Shown: positions 54,750-63,049 of the stretch, piece after piece
Numbering within the stretch: the first letter of the stretch is position 1
Layout of the letters: each line of letters opens with the position of its first letter
Source of the DNA: Acidiferrobacterales bacterium
GTDB lineage: Bacteria > Pseudomonadota > Gammaproteobacteria > Acidiferrobacterales > SZUA-150
Direction of reading: 5' to 3'
Length of the DNA: 64,000 nt
Assembly (NCBI GenBank): GCA_947258385.1
Contig: CAMYII010000024.1
Location: forward strand, 1-64,000
The notes under the pieces: model-generated
Databases searched by the model: none
What the model was told of the DNA's origin: nothing
What the model saw: only the letters and a program-made list of their open reading frames with translations
Translations under genes and position numbers: made by a program

Positions 54750-56018
54750 TTATCCGATTACAGTTACAGACTCCTGCTCTGGGAGTGCGACTCTATGGTC
54801 AAAGCTGAACTGATAATCCTGGAAGACATGTTCCGCGCTCAATAGCTGAAAACTGCCATCTGGCAGACGCCTGCTCGTGTCCTTCAGCCGATAAGTATAG
54901 TAGCCACAGGTCCAGCAATCGAAATTTCTCATATGCGTGCACAAACAGGTTTTGTCCTTGACGGAAATCTTCTTGTCGTTCGGATGTCTTTCGACTTCCC
55001 GGTTATAGGCGTCAATGTAAGAGCAATTCCCCGTGCTGTCCAGCAAATATCCGTAGGCCTCACAGTTTGGACGGATTCCGGAGCCGATGGCGGGGGAATT
55101 CTTCAGCATGCGCATTGGATAACCGGTGGGCGAGATCATGTTGACTTCAATGTCATCTTCGTCGGCCTTGAAATATTCTTGCTTAACCTTATCCGGTAAG
55201 CCACATTCCTTCGTAACCGTGAAACGCGTCGCGACCTGTACCGCAGCCGCCCCGGCGTTAAGGTATTCGACGGCGTCGCTACCGGTGAATATTCCGCCAG
55301 CCGGAATAACTGGAATATCAAGTTGTTCCTGAGCCAGATATTGCCCGACTTCGGTAACGATCGTTTTCAAATCGTACTTTGCCCAGTCCATGCCGAACCC
55401 CAGATGTCCGCCGGCAAACGGACCCTCTACCACCACATAATCAGGAAGCCGGCCCAACCTGCCCGTTTTACGCAGGAACAGTTGCAGTGCCCGCACCGAA
55501 GATACGATGATTCCTAGTTGGACGTCACGGAAACGCGGATGGTCCTGAATCAGGGAGAACGAACCTAGATGCAGGCCGGCGCTCAAAGTGATTCCGTCGA
55601 TGCCTGCGTCCATGGCGGCCGCCAGACGCACGCGCAGCGTTTCCCTGGGGCTGTTCATGGTGAGCTTTTCCATGCAGTTGATGAAGACAAGGCCTTCTCC
55701 TCGCTTTGCCTGCATGGTGTTGCCGACGTGCATTTTCGTTGCTTCTTCGAGTCTGCCCAGATCGAACTGGACATCGGTCTTGTCGACATTGGCAACGTTG
55801 TATTTATATTTTTTGAGTTTCTCCTTGACGAACCGGGTCTTGAAGCGGCGATCCGAAACAGTCGGCACCATGGCGTCTGAGATATGACCGATGCCGCCCA
55901 GCCTGGCCGCTTCCAGGGCCAATTCTGCCGTAGAGATGTCGACCCCCATGCCTCCTATCACAATGGGAACTAAATCCTTGTTGCAAAGCCTCAATCGGTA
56001 GTCGTCAAGTCGTTTCAT
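54750..56018 (-). CDS. Nitronate monooxygenase-family flavin oxidoreductase (second copy, with Cys cluster)
   Basis: 422 residues from ATG 56018 (GGAG upstream; a frame from 56063 adds unlikely residues). The flavin barrel is seen in VPIVIGGMGVDISTAELALEAARLGGIGHISDA, VVVEGPFAGGHLGFG and IPVIPAGGIFTGSDAVEYLNAGAAAVQVATRF. The extra 130 residues at the C-terminus carry KTCLCTHMRNFDCWTCGYYTY, a CxC-x6-C-x2-C cluster suited to an iron-sulfur or zinc site, plus lone cysteines further up (RPNCEAYGY, GNCSY). This tail is absent from ordinary nitronate monooxygenases. The substrate is unknown; PfaD-like roles in lipid synthesis are possible. It is convergent with the protease gene. Confidence 0.85.
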   Translation of the reverse strand: MKRLDDYRLRLCNKDLVPIVIGGMGVDISTAELALEAARLGGIGHISDAMVPTVSDRRFKTRFVKEKLKKYKYNVANVDKTDVQFDLGRLEEATKMHVGNTMQAKRGEGLVFINCMEKLTMNSPRETLRVRLAAAMDAGIDGITLSAGLHLGSFSLIQDHPRFRDVQLGIIVSSVRALQLFLRKTGRLGRLPDYVVVEGPFAGGHLGFGMDWAKYDLKTIVTEVGQYLAQEQLDIPVIPAGGIFTGSDAVEYLNAGAAAVQVATRFTVTKECGLPDKVKQEYFKADEDDIEVNMISPTGYPMRMLKNSPAIGSGIRPNCEAYGYLLDSTGNCSYIDAYNREVERHPNDKKISVKDKTCLCTHMRNFDCWTCGYYTYRLKDTSRRLPDGSFQLLSAEHVFQDYQFSFDHRVALPEQESVTVIG

Positions 56019-56511
56019 CGTGTCTCCGTCAGTTGTAAGGCGGGGAAGGGCAAGGGTCGGCACTTAGCCGGTTGGTGAGATTGCATGTGGCAGGCCCCAC
56101 CATTTAAGTTTAGCATCCTGTTCAGGCCACGGGCAGCCTAGTCTCAGCGCGCCCGGGTAGCAAGTGGAATTTGTTGCACCCGGGCACAGAGGGGGCACCG
56201 CCGTCAAGCGGGCCAGCAACTTTCGCGCTTGACTTTCGACCGTCGACCATCCATTAGCGTGATGCCCGCATCTGTTATGGTCACGATTTTCCAGAGTTCA
56301 ACTACAAGAGTGGCAAAAAAATCTGATAACTCAAGTCTGAAATTATTTGTCAAGTATGGAAAGCGGGAAGGGGTCGTCTTGGGCGATGTTCGATGTGAGT
56401 TTGCCATGAAACGGGAAGTGTGGGGGGCTACGGTGCGATGTGGGGCCGTCCCGACGCGGGATCGCCTGGCTGCAGTCAGCTAATATTCGGTGCCCGCTGC
56501 GGGTCTATCGT
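56019..56511. other. Gap between flavin oxidoreductase and RRM genes
   Basis: About 490 bp without a supported gene. A plus-strand frame at 56229-56483 has no ribosome-binding site or family sign. The AT-rich part around 56290-56360 may hold the promoter of the flavin gene. Confidence 0.35.
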
Positions 56512-56868
56512 TCAAGAGCCGCGGTCCATGAACCGTCCCGGTATTGCCCTGTTGAGCCGGCGCTCGGGTGCCGTGCGCCAGGGGCGCTCCGGACGGCCTG
56601 CCAGCCGGCCACGGTTCCGGTCAGCGGCGCGGTAGATACATTCGCGCACGGTGAGCCGCTGGCCCTTGAGCGGCAGGCCGTTGAGCTCGGCGATGGCCGC
56701 CTGCGCGGCCGCGTCTGGGGCAATGAAGATATGGCCGTGGCCGCGGGGTTTGCCGGTTGCGGGGTCCTTGACCAGAATGACATTCAACAGCGTACCGTAG
56801 CCACCAAATGCCCGTGCCAGATCCTCCTGGGTGGCAGTGGGCGCCAGATTTCCAACAAAGATGTTCAT
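56512..56868 (-). CDS. RRM-domain RNA-binding protein
   Basis: 118 residues. One RNA-recognition motif spans about 1-75: RNP2 is IFVGNL (residues 3-8) and RNP1 is RGHGHIFIA (about 42-50; the common aromatic is replaced by His). A short Arg-rich tail follows (NRGRLAGRPERPWRTAPERR). CAGGAGGC precedes the ATG at 56868. Bacterial RRM proteins of this type are single-domain RNA binders of mostly unknown role, often cold-related. It stands alone. Confidence 0.9.
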   Translation of the reverse strand: MNIFVGNLAPTATQEDLARAFGGYGTLLNVILVKDPATGKPRGHGHIFIAPDAAAQAAIAELNGLPLKGQRLTVRECIYRAADRNRGRLAGRPERPWRTAPERRLNRAIPGRFMDRGS

Positions 56869-57259
56869 CTATGCCTCCTGGTGGGCATGCGTTCCTTGGC
56901 ATTCCACCCAATACACACATAGCGGGGTGGGTCCGATGACGTTGATGCCTTACCCGCCAGCGCCACCTCGTCATGTCTTTCAGCATCTTCTAATATTCTG
57001 AATCATATGTCGTCCAGGGTTGTAAATCTGTAACTTTTTGTCCAATGCCAATGTGAACTACGTCGCAGGCATGGGAGCGAAGCGGACAGGTACGCGGAAG
57101 GGCGGCCGGCCAACGGCAGCGATGATGCCGAGCGTTTTTCGCTGTTTCATTCGCGGTTCTCGCGGTATAATCGGACCTTAGCTGGCCACGGATCTGGCCA
57201 CGGATCTGGCCGCGAGTGCAGACCAGAAAAGCCAATGCTGATCGAGAGGAGGATTCGCC
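56869..57259. other. Divergent gap with a short tandem repeat
   Basis: About 390 bp between the divergent RRM and deacylase genes. At 57183-57212 the unit CTGGCCACGGAT occurs twice in full and once in part (CTGGCCGCGAG). No gene is supported. GAGAGGAGG before 57260 is the ribosome-binding site of the deacylase. Confidence 0.45.
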
Positions 57260-57730
57260 ATGGCTATGTCGCTCTCATTGTTGGAATACCTCGAATGGGA
57301 AGGGGTCGATTATGAAGTTCTGCATCACCGTCGTACTTCCTGCAGCACGGAAACCGCCGAGGTAGCGCATATTCCAGGCGACCATCTCGCCAAATGCGTC
57401 GTGTTGGAAGACGAGAATGGGTACGTAATGGCAGTGCTACCCGCAACCCACCGCGTTGAACTTGGGAAACTCCACAGGCAGTTCGATCGCCGGTTGGGTC
57501 TTGCCACGGAAGAGGAACTGGAAGAGCTCTTCAAGGATTGCGACGTCGGTGCGGTACCGCCGGTAGGTAATGCCTACGGTTACGACACGGTGCTGGATGA
57601 CAGCCTGAATAAGTGCTCGGATATCTATTTCGAGGCAGGCGATCATGCCGATCTCGTGCATATCAGCGGTGAGGATTTCAGGACATTAATGGCCGGGGCC
57701 AAGCACGGTCATTTCAGTCGACACCTCTGA
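57260..57730 (+). CDS. YbaK/ProX-type aminoacyl-tRNA deacylase
   Basis: 156 residues. The YbaK fold is shown by DYEVLHHRRTSCSTETAEVAHIPGDHLAKCVVLEDENGYVMAVLPATHRVELGKL, with the conserved lysine in LAKCVVL and the later motif CDVGAVPPVGNAYGYDTVLDDSL. Family members remove wrongly attached amino acids (for example Ala or Cys from tRNA-Pro) in the cytoplasm. A strong AGGAGG site precedes the start. Two overlapping inverted repeats lie right after the stop codon. Which mischarged tRNA it acts on is unknown. Confidence 0.92.
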   Translation: MAMSLSLLEYLEWEGVDYEVLHHRRTSCSTETAEVAHIPGDHLAKCVVLEDENGYVMAVLPATHRVELGKLHRQFDRRLGLATEEELEELFKDCDVGAVPPVGNAYGYDTVLDDSLNKCSDIYFEAGDHADLVHISGEDFRTLMAGAKHGHFSRHL

Positions 57731-57732
57731 AA

Positions 57733-57784
57733 GGCGCTGATTCCAGGGCAATTCCAGCCGGTAAAATCAGCGCCACGGCTGGAA
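57733..57784. repeat. Two interlocked inverted repeats after the deacylase gene
   Basis: Stem 1: GGCGCTGATT (57733-57742) with AATCAGCGCC (57765-57774). Stem 2: TTCCAGCCG (57752-57760) with CGGCTGGAA (57776-57784). Both are perfect. The arms interleave, and the one-base link between the two right arms is too short for both stems to form at once. They are therefore alternatives. Stem 1 resembles the ends of the element at 37891-38060. Confidence 0.7.
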
Positions 57785-58038
57785 GAGCCTTCGTTTTGCC
57801 GCCCTCCGATTACCGAGTGGCGGCAGTCACGGCCAGGGCCGGCGCGGTTCTCTCGTTACCTTCGGCTCATCGATGCCATCCTCCGCGAAAACGGCAGTGA
57901 CGGCAGTATTCTTTCCAGTGTTTCCCGCGCTGGTTCGGAGACCGGTTGCTAGCCTGGGTCGGGTAGTTCCTTTCACCAAAGCATGGTAGCGTCCTCAGTA
58001 TTCTCAGTCCCGCATTCATTGGGCTAAGGCCTGCCATC
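57785..58038. other. Gap before the rhodanese pseudogene
   Basis: About 250 bp with no supported gene. A minus-strand frame of 175 codons (57867-58394) is read through the pseudogene and has no family sign. Confidence 0.3.
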
Positions 58039-58400
58039 ATGGAATCTACACGACGACCCGAGTCACTTACCGAGCGATGGTTTTGGTGGTTGCCTGTTGG
58101 TCGTGTCCGGGAGATCGCGCCCGCTGCGCTCATCCAGCGGCTGGAGCAAGCCGAGGTCGATGTACGCACGCGCCGTGAATGAAGGAATAGCCATTTGGCA
58201 GGCTCGGTCAATATTCCCATCACTGAGCCGCGCGCCCGAATAAACGCTCTGCAGTTTGATCGCGAAAAACCCGTGGTCGCGATCTGCCTCAGCGCCCATC
58301 GCAGGGCTCCTGCAGCGCTGCCGTTTTCAAGATGTGGTCCAGCTCGCCGGGGGCACACTGGCCTGGCGTCGCCGGCAACTCCCGCTGCAGTCATACAGTA
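58039..58400 (+). pseudogene. Broken rhodanese-like protein
   Basis: An ATG at 58039 opens a frame reading WFWWLPVGRVREI, then LIQRLEQAEVDVRTRRE, and meets TGA at 58180-58182 where the family expects Trp (DVRTRREW). Beyond the stop the same frame continues NSHLAGSVNIPITEPRARINAL and DREKPVVAICLSAHR, with the active-site cysteine in CLSAHR. A frameshift near 58305 then moves the remainder (LLQRCRFQDVVQLAGGTLAWRRRQLPL) to another frame. Intact rhodaneses carry sulfur as a persulfide on that cysteine. One stop and one frameshift make this a pseudogene unless both are sequencing errors. Confidence 0.75.
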
Positions 58401-58660
58401 ACCAGCCCCAATGTTGCACCAGGCCAGCGGAAAATGGGAAAAATCATCTTAATCTTGAGTCAGTGATGGCTATGGTAGCGATTTACGACATGTCCCAGAA
58501 AATGTCACCATCGCGACGGCGATGTGACGGACAGGCAGGCACCAATGCCGCGACGCCCCTGGAGGGGCAAGAGCGGCGCTTTTCGGCCGTTCGCCCGCCC
58601 TGTGGTCTGCTCCGCCCGGCGCCAACAACCGGATGCTGATGCAACATTGGGCTAGCGGTC
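58401..58660. other. Gap after the rhodanese pseudogene
   Basis: About 260 bp; only shadow frames are seen. Confidence 0.3.
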
Positions 58661-58756
58661 TGCTGGAAAGTCTTTCCATGGATTTTTTGCCGCCGCGGCG
58701 TATGTGCCCGCCGCCTCCCTGCGGCTCGCCCCGCAGGGGCTGGCGCACAAAGCCGC
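58661..58756. repeat. Dispersed repeat family B, diverged copy
   Basis: The segment starts CTGGAAAGTCTTTCCATGGA, continues TATGTGCCCGCCGCC and GGCTCGCCCCGCAGGGGCTG, and ends GGCGCACAAAG. Each part has a counterpart, in order, in the element at 37891-38060. The palindromic start also matches the centre of the perfect palindrome at 54651-54704. Confidence 0.7.
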
Positions 58757-59234
58757 TCCCGCCGACCAAGTCAGTGCAGAATGCGCCGGGACAGCATTTG
58801 GGACCCCACGGTCAAGTTGTCGGGGCGCCCGGGCTGGAGGCGGACGCAGAATCGCTGGTTATCGCTATTGCTGTTCAGTATCACCAGAATCCCCATCCTC
58901 GAAGGCGGCGCGAAGCAAAATGATATATCGGCTTGGAAGGTTTGCGATTTACCAATCGGTCAGCGGTTGTTTTGCTAAGCTGTTTTTGGGGCAGGCGAAA
59001 TCGACTCTGCAGGTGCTCGATTATGTCGCGAGCGCGGCGGGTTGGCAGGGCCGCACAAGGGTTTTTTCGAGCCCTTGCTCAAATCGGGTATGTATACTGC
59101 TTAGTAATTTATTAAATACTGAACTATTATAATAATAGATAGGGGGAAATTGTGGTGCGCAGCCGAAATACGATTTTTCAATGATTGAGTAATGATTGAG
59201 TTGAACATTTGATCGATCAGGGAGTGCCTCACTG
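58757..59234. other. Gap before the Sel1 pair
   Basis: About 480 bp. The left part is GC-rich shadow frames. The right part (59085-59230) is strongly AT-rich, with TTATAATAATAG near 59127-59138, and should hold the promoter of the next gene. Confidence 0.4.
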
Positions 59235-60062
59235 ATGTTGAGATCTGCCGTATTGTTACTGGCACTATTATTTGCCGGCTCCGCTTTCGGGCAAGAAAGC
59301 GATGACCTCCAAGCGAGGACCTTCAAGTATTTTATGACGCGCGCGAACAATGGCGATATGAATGCGCAGTTCATCATTGGCAACCGATATGCCTCGGGCC
59401 AGGGCGTAAAACGGGACCTGGACAAGGCCTATACGTGGTACGCCAAAGCCGCCGAGCAGGGTCATGAGGTTGCAAAAGAGAAGCTTGAGCGGCGAAACCG
59501 TGCCGCGCAGGAGGCGGAAAAGGCGGTTAAACAGGCCGCGGCCGCCGCACAAGCGGAGAAGGTTGTAAAACCGGCGAAAAAATCACCGGTCAAAGTCTCG
59601 CAACCGCCGGCGACGGTCGCGCGGGCGCCCGTCAAAAAGCCCGCCACGCTTGGGGTCAACGCCATGGAGCTGGTGCTGAGCGGCGCCTGGCTAAGGAACC
59701 GGCAGGCGGCGGAATATCTACCTTCGGCAAAGACCAGCTGTGTCAAGGCCAGCGCCAGCAGCATCGTGTGTTTTTCCAAAGCATTCGGTACGGACGTGGG
59801 CAACTCGGCGCTGACTTATACCGTGAAATCGACCTTGTCTGATTTCGACAATGATGGGCGTTTCACCATCAAGTACCTGTACAACGTGCTCGAAATCGAC
59901 AAAAAGAAAGATGCCGCCAAGGATGATCATGGGCCGGCCGATATCGCGCTCAAGCACGGATGGCAGGATCCTGGATCGGTGCTGCAATGCAGGGCAAACG
60001 ACAAAAGAAGGGTGACGTGTAGCAGGGGCAATAGATACACCTTACGTTTCAGTAAGATATAA
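59235..60062 (+). CDS. Sel1-repeat exported protein (first of a pair)
   Basis: 275 residues with a signal peptide ending GSAFG. A Sel1-type repeat spans about 38-82 (NNGDMNAQFIIGNRYASGQGVKRDLDKAYTWYAKAAEQGHEVAKEKLE). Then follows an Ala/Lys-rich coiled-coil-like linker (about 85-135) and a C-terminal domain with four cysteines (TSCVKA, IVCFSKAF, LQCRAND, VTCSRGN). Sel1 repeats bind other proteins. The C-terminal domain is not recognised. The next gene encodes a shorter paralogue of the first two parts. Location is probably the periplasm. Confidence 0.83.
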   Translation: MLRSAVLLLALLFAGSAFGQESDDLQARTFKYFMTRANNGDMNAQFIIGNRYASGQGVKRDLDKAYTWYAKAAEQGHEVAKEKLERRNRAAQEAEKAVKQAAAAAQAEKVVKPAKKSPVKVSQPPATVARAPVKKPATLGVNAMELVLSGAWLRNRQAAEYLPSAKTSCVKASASSIVCFSKAFGTDVGNSALTYTVKSTLSDFDNDGRFTIKYLYNVLEIDKKKDAAKDDHGPADIALKHGWQDPGSVLQCRANDKRRVTCSRGNRYTLRFSKI

Positions 60063-60193
60063 ATTCTCATCGATTTGACTATATTTATTATAAACACGAT
60101 AAAAAAATAAACCCAATAAAACACTGTCGATTTTTCCCGAGATGAAACGGAGAGGTAGAAGGGGGAAGGATAGGTAAATGAGTTTTTTGCCAA

Positions 60194-60817
60194 ATGATGA
60201 TGAAAACAGCCATGTCACGATTAAGCGTTTTAGTCATTGTTTTATCTCTTTTGTCAGGATTTAGTTCCCTGCAGGCGCTGGCGCGCGATGAAGTTGCCGT
60301 GCGTCTGTTTGAGGTGCAGATGGCCCTGGCGAAAAGCGGTGACGCGGCCGGGCAGTTTCATGTCGGTGAGATGTACGAGCAGGGATTGGGAACTGACCAG
60401 GACCTGCAAAAGGCGCAGACATGGTATAAGAAATCCGCCGGCCAGGGCCATGAGCCGGCGAAAAAGAAGCTGGCGACGTGGGACCGCGCCAAGAAGGAGG
60501 CCATGAAAGACGAGGCCGCCGCCGTGGAAGAGGCCATCGCGGCACAGCTCGCCCGGGAACGCGAGGCGGCCAAGTCCAGAGAGCGTGCCGCAGCCGCGGC
60601 CAAGGGCGAGAAGGAGTCCAAGGCGCAAAAGACAGCCAAGGCCAGGGAGCGCGCCGCGGCCGAGAAGAGCAGGCGAGAGGCCGCGGCCAGGGCCGCCAAG
60701 GCGAAGAAAGCGCCGGCGCCGGTCAAGGCCAAGGGTCCGGCGCCGAAAGAAGACGAAGGGTTCAGCGCCAACCCGTGCAAAGGGCCGTCGGCAAAATTCC
60801 TGTCAACCTGTAAATAA
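60194..60817 (+). CDS. Sel1-repeat exported protein (second of a pair)
   Basis: 207 residues; the start may be any of three adjacent ATGs (60194, 60197, 60200) or ATG 60212, since no ribosome-binding site decides. A signal peptide ends near LQALA. One Sel1 repeat (about 46-93: SGDAAGQFHVGEMYEQGLGTDQDLQKAQTWYKKSAGQGHEPAKKKLA) is followed by a long Ala, Lys, Arg and Glu-rich helix (about 95-180) and a short end with two cysteines. It is a paralogue of the gene before it but lacks that C-terminal domain. A clear terminator follows at 60871. Confidence 0.82.
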   Translation: MMMKTAMSRLSVLVIVLSLLSGFSSLQALARDEVAVRLFEVQMALAKSGDAAGQFHVGEMYEQGLGTDQDLQKAQTWYKKSAGQGHEPAKKKLATWDRAKKEAMKDEAAAVEEAIAAQLAREREAAKSRERAAAAAKGEKESKAQKTAKARERAAAEKSRREAAARAAKAKKAPAPVKAKGPAPKEDEGFSANPCKGPSAKFLSTCK

Positions 60818-60870
60818 AGATATCACTGGCGGGTCCCGAACCCAGCGGCGGACACCCAGTTGCATAAATA

Positions 60871-60894
60871 ACCCGGCTTGCGCCGGTTTTTTTT
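60871..60894 (+). terminator. Rho-independent terminator after the Sel1 pair
   Basis: CCGGC-TTGC-GCCGG followed directly by eight T bases. It lies 53 bp after the stop codon of the second Sel1 gene. Confidence 0.9.
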
Positions 60895-60996
60895 CAGCGG
60901 CGCCGTGGCGTTTAGGAGGCGGCGCGGTGACGCGTATCCAGCATCCAGCCAGGGTCAGCCGCGCAAGCAATCCTCATTTGCCATGAACCGTCCCCC

Positions 60997-61434
60997 TCAG
61001 GGCACGACCAGTAACACCTTGACTGAACGGTCCAACACCCTGGCGTCGACATAGCCGAGACCGTTGCGATGCTCGGCGACCCATTTTTTAACCGCCTGGT
61101 CATCGCCGATGACTTCCGGCGGCTTGGCCTTGCCGGTGAACAATAGTTTCGACCAGTAGGACTTCAGCGCCCGATCGTCCTTTTTCACGACGCTCTTGTA
61201 GAACTTCTTGTGCGAGCGAGTGCCTTCTCTTTGATCGACCGGGACTACGCGCCGGCCGTTGGCGAATGATTTGGTTTTGCCGAGATAAATCTTGGTGGCC
61301 TCGTCGGCGGTGATACCCGCAATCGGGTTGCTGGGATGGGCAATAATGGCGAGGCCGGCATGGGCCGCCGCTGTGGTGCAAAGGAACACAGCGACCGCGA
61401 GACAGTAGGAAATTTTCATTAGCATCTTCTTCAT
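60997..61434 (-). CDS. Small PstS-like periplasmic binding protein
   Basis: 145 residues from ATG 61434 (AGGGGA upstream). The signal peptide ends AAAHA. The mature part has IIAHPSNPIAGITADEATKIYLGKTKSFANGRRVVPVDQREGTRSHKKFYKSVVKKDDRALKSYWSKLLFTGKAKPPEVIGDDQAVKKWVAEHRNGLGYVDA, which matches the short phosphate-type binding domain found in many small PstS-like proteins. It starts 11 bp after the porin gene ends, so the two form an operon. Binding of phosphate or another anion is inferred from the family only. Confidence 0.85.
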   Translation of the reverse strand: MKKMLMKISYCLAVAVFLCTTAAAHAGLAIIAHPSNPIAGITADEATKIYLGKTKSFANGRRVVPVDQREGTRSHKKFYKSVVKKDDRALKSYWSKLLFTGKAKPPEVIGDDQAVKKWVAEHRNGLGYVDARVLDRSVKVLLVVP

Positions 61435-61445
61435 TCTCAAATCCC

Positions 61446-62591
61446 CTAGAACACCACGTCGATGGCGATGCTGTAGATGTTCACGCTCTTACTTGGATCA
61501 TCCAGGGCAGGATCGTTCGGATTGCCAATCAACAACCCACGCGTGCCTGCTTCCGGCTCCACCCGCTGTGCTTCGATCTTCAGCGCCGCGCCGCTGCCGA
61601 GCTCATAGCGCAGACCGACGGTGACGGATTCCTGTTCCAGCGCCTGGCCGTATCCAGCCGGCGGATTGAACGGTTTCTGGTCGTAAGGTTCGAGCAGGGC
61701 AACGGTCACATGGGGCAGGAACTTGCCGATGCGGTAGCCCAGTGTCCCGTAGGAGCCGCGCTGGTTGGGAAAGGCGACGTTGGCGAAGCCGTCGATCTTG
61801 CGCTCGAAGGATTCGGCGTAGATCACGATATTGCGCCAGTCCAGGGTGGCGCCCAGGCTGTAGAATTCCACGTCGTCATTATCGACCCCCTGGAACGCGG
61901 CGTTGACCTTGGTCTCCAGGTAGCCGGCACGCAAGGTGAAAAAATCCGTGCCGACGCTAAAATTGATGCCCTTCATTTCCTCGGCGGTGAAATCGAGGTA
62001 GGCCACCGTACCGGCAGGCGGTGGGACCGGAAGAAGTGGAAGTGCCTCCTGCGGGATCAGCGCCTCGTCACCTTTGCTCTGGCCGAAATAGGGCTGAATC
62101 AGAATAAAAAAATCGCCGAAATAGGCGTTATACAACAGATCGACGCCGTTGATGGTGGAGATCGGGTTAGAAAAATAGACCTCCTGCGGCGGCCGGATCC
62201 AGGGATAGGCGTAGCCCACTTCGATGTAATCAGAGATCAGATACGTCGGCAGCTTGAGCTTGCCGGCGCGCACCTTGAGCGGATCGGTGAGCGTATAACT
62301 GACGAACGCCCAGTCGGCGACGACATCGGAATTGTCCTCCTTGGCCCGGGCGAGCAGTTGGGCGGTAACGTCAACCCTGGGATTGACCTCGGCCGAGAGC
62401 TGGATACCGATCCGGGTGTCGTTTGTGAACTCAACGTTGTTGTTGATGTTGCCATCCTGGGTGCCGACCTCGGAGTCGCCGTAGGTGGCGCCCGCGGTCA
62501 GGAATCCGTTGAACGTGATGCCTTCCGCCCATGCCGCTCCGGCACCGAGGCACAAAGAGAGCCCGAGTGCGCTAACTAGCTGTTTTTTCAT
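61446..62591 (-). CDS. Outer-membrane porin-like beta-barrel
   Basis: 381 residues. A signal peptide (about 1-22, ending AAWA) precedes ITFNGFLTAGATYGDSEVGTQDG, a common opening of Gram-negative porin-like barrels. Alternating strands follow (RIGIQLSAEVNPRVDVTAQLLARAK, VRAGKLKLPTYLISDYIEVGYAYPWIRPPQEVYF), and the chain ends IYSIAIDVVF with a terminal Phe, the usual outer-membrane sorting signal. AAGGGGAA precedes the ATG at 62591. It is the first gene of an operon with a PstS-like binding protein, so the pair may capture the same anion. The specificity is unknown. Confidence 0.87.
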   Translation of the reverse strand: MKKQLVSALGLSLCLGAGAAWAEGITFNGFLTAGATYGDSEVGTQDGNINNNVEFTNDTRIGIQLSAEVNPRVDVTAQLLARAKEDNSDVVADWAFVSYTLTDPLKVRAGKLKLPTYLISDYIEVGYAYPWIRPPQEVYFSNPISTINGVDLLYNAYFGDFFILIQPYFGQSKGDEALIPQEALPLLPVPPPAGTVAYLDFTAEEMKGINFSVGTDFFTLRAGYLETKVNAAFQGVDNDDVEFYSLGATLDWRNIVIYAESFERKIDGFANVAFPNQRGSYGTLGYRIGKFLPHVTVALLEPYDQKPFNPPAGYGQALEQESVTVGLRYELGSGAALKIEAQRVEPEAGTRGLLIGNPNDPALDDPSKSVNIYSIAIDVVF

Positions 62592-63049
62592 TAACTATTC
62601 CCCTTACATCTGATATGGAAATTAGCTGTTGTTGTGTCATCCGGTCCAGAGTGAAACCTGATTTGCGCCGGGAGATACGCACATTGTGTTGCCGATGCAT
62701 CATGAGCGTTCCGGCGCGAACAATATTAACTATAGCTTATCGTCTAATAGGCGCCAGTTACGTATGCACATCGCCTGCGGGTGGGACATCGTGCGGCGCG
62801 GTCGTATCGCTGTGCCTGATCGGATCTGTCTCCAAACGATGCGCCAGGGAAGGCGGTCCGGGGCGCGCTGGTGCGGCCGGCGCCACAACAGAACGACGCG
62901 AGAACGGGTTGTGGGGCCCGCTGTCACCGGCTAGGCTTCAATAGAAAACCAACCCACCAGGCAGTCACGCACAACGGTTTTACGTGTCACAATGGCCACA
63001 CCCTGTCGTCTGCCTGTGACCTGAGAGAGCTGACGACCGGCGCAGCGGT
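62592..63049. other. Divergent gap before the zinc-ribbon membrane gene
   Basis: 458 bp without a supported gene. The part next to the porin is AT-richer and should hold its promoter. Confidence 0.35.

Noticed and set aside
58704-59132. 142-codon plus frame over repeat family B
   Set aside because: Its N-terminal part is only the translated repeat, and the rest shows no domain.
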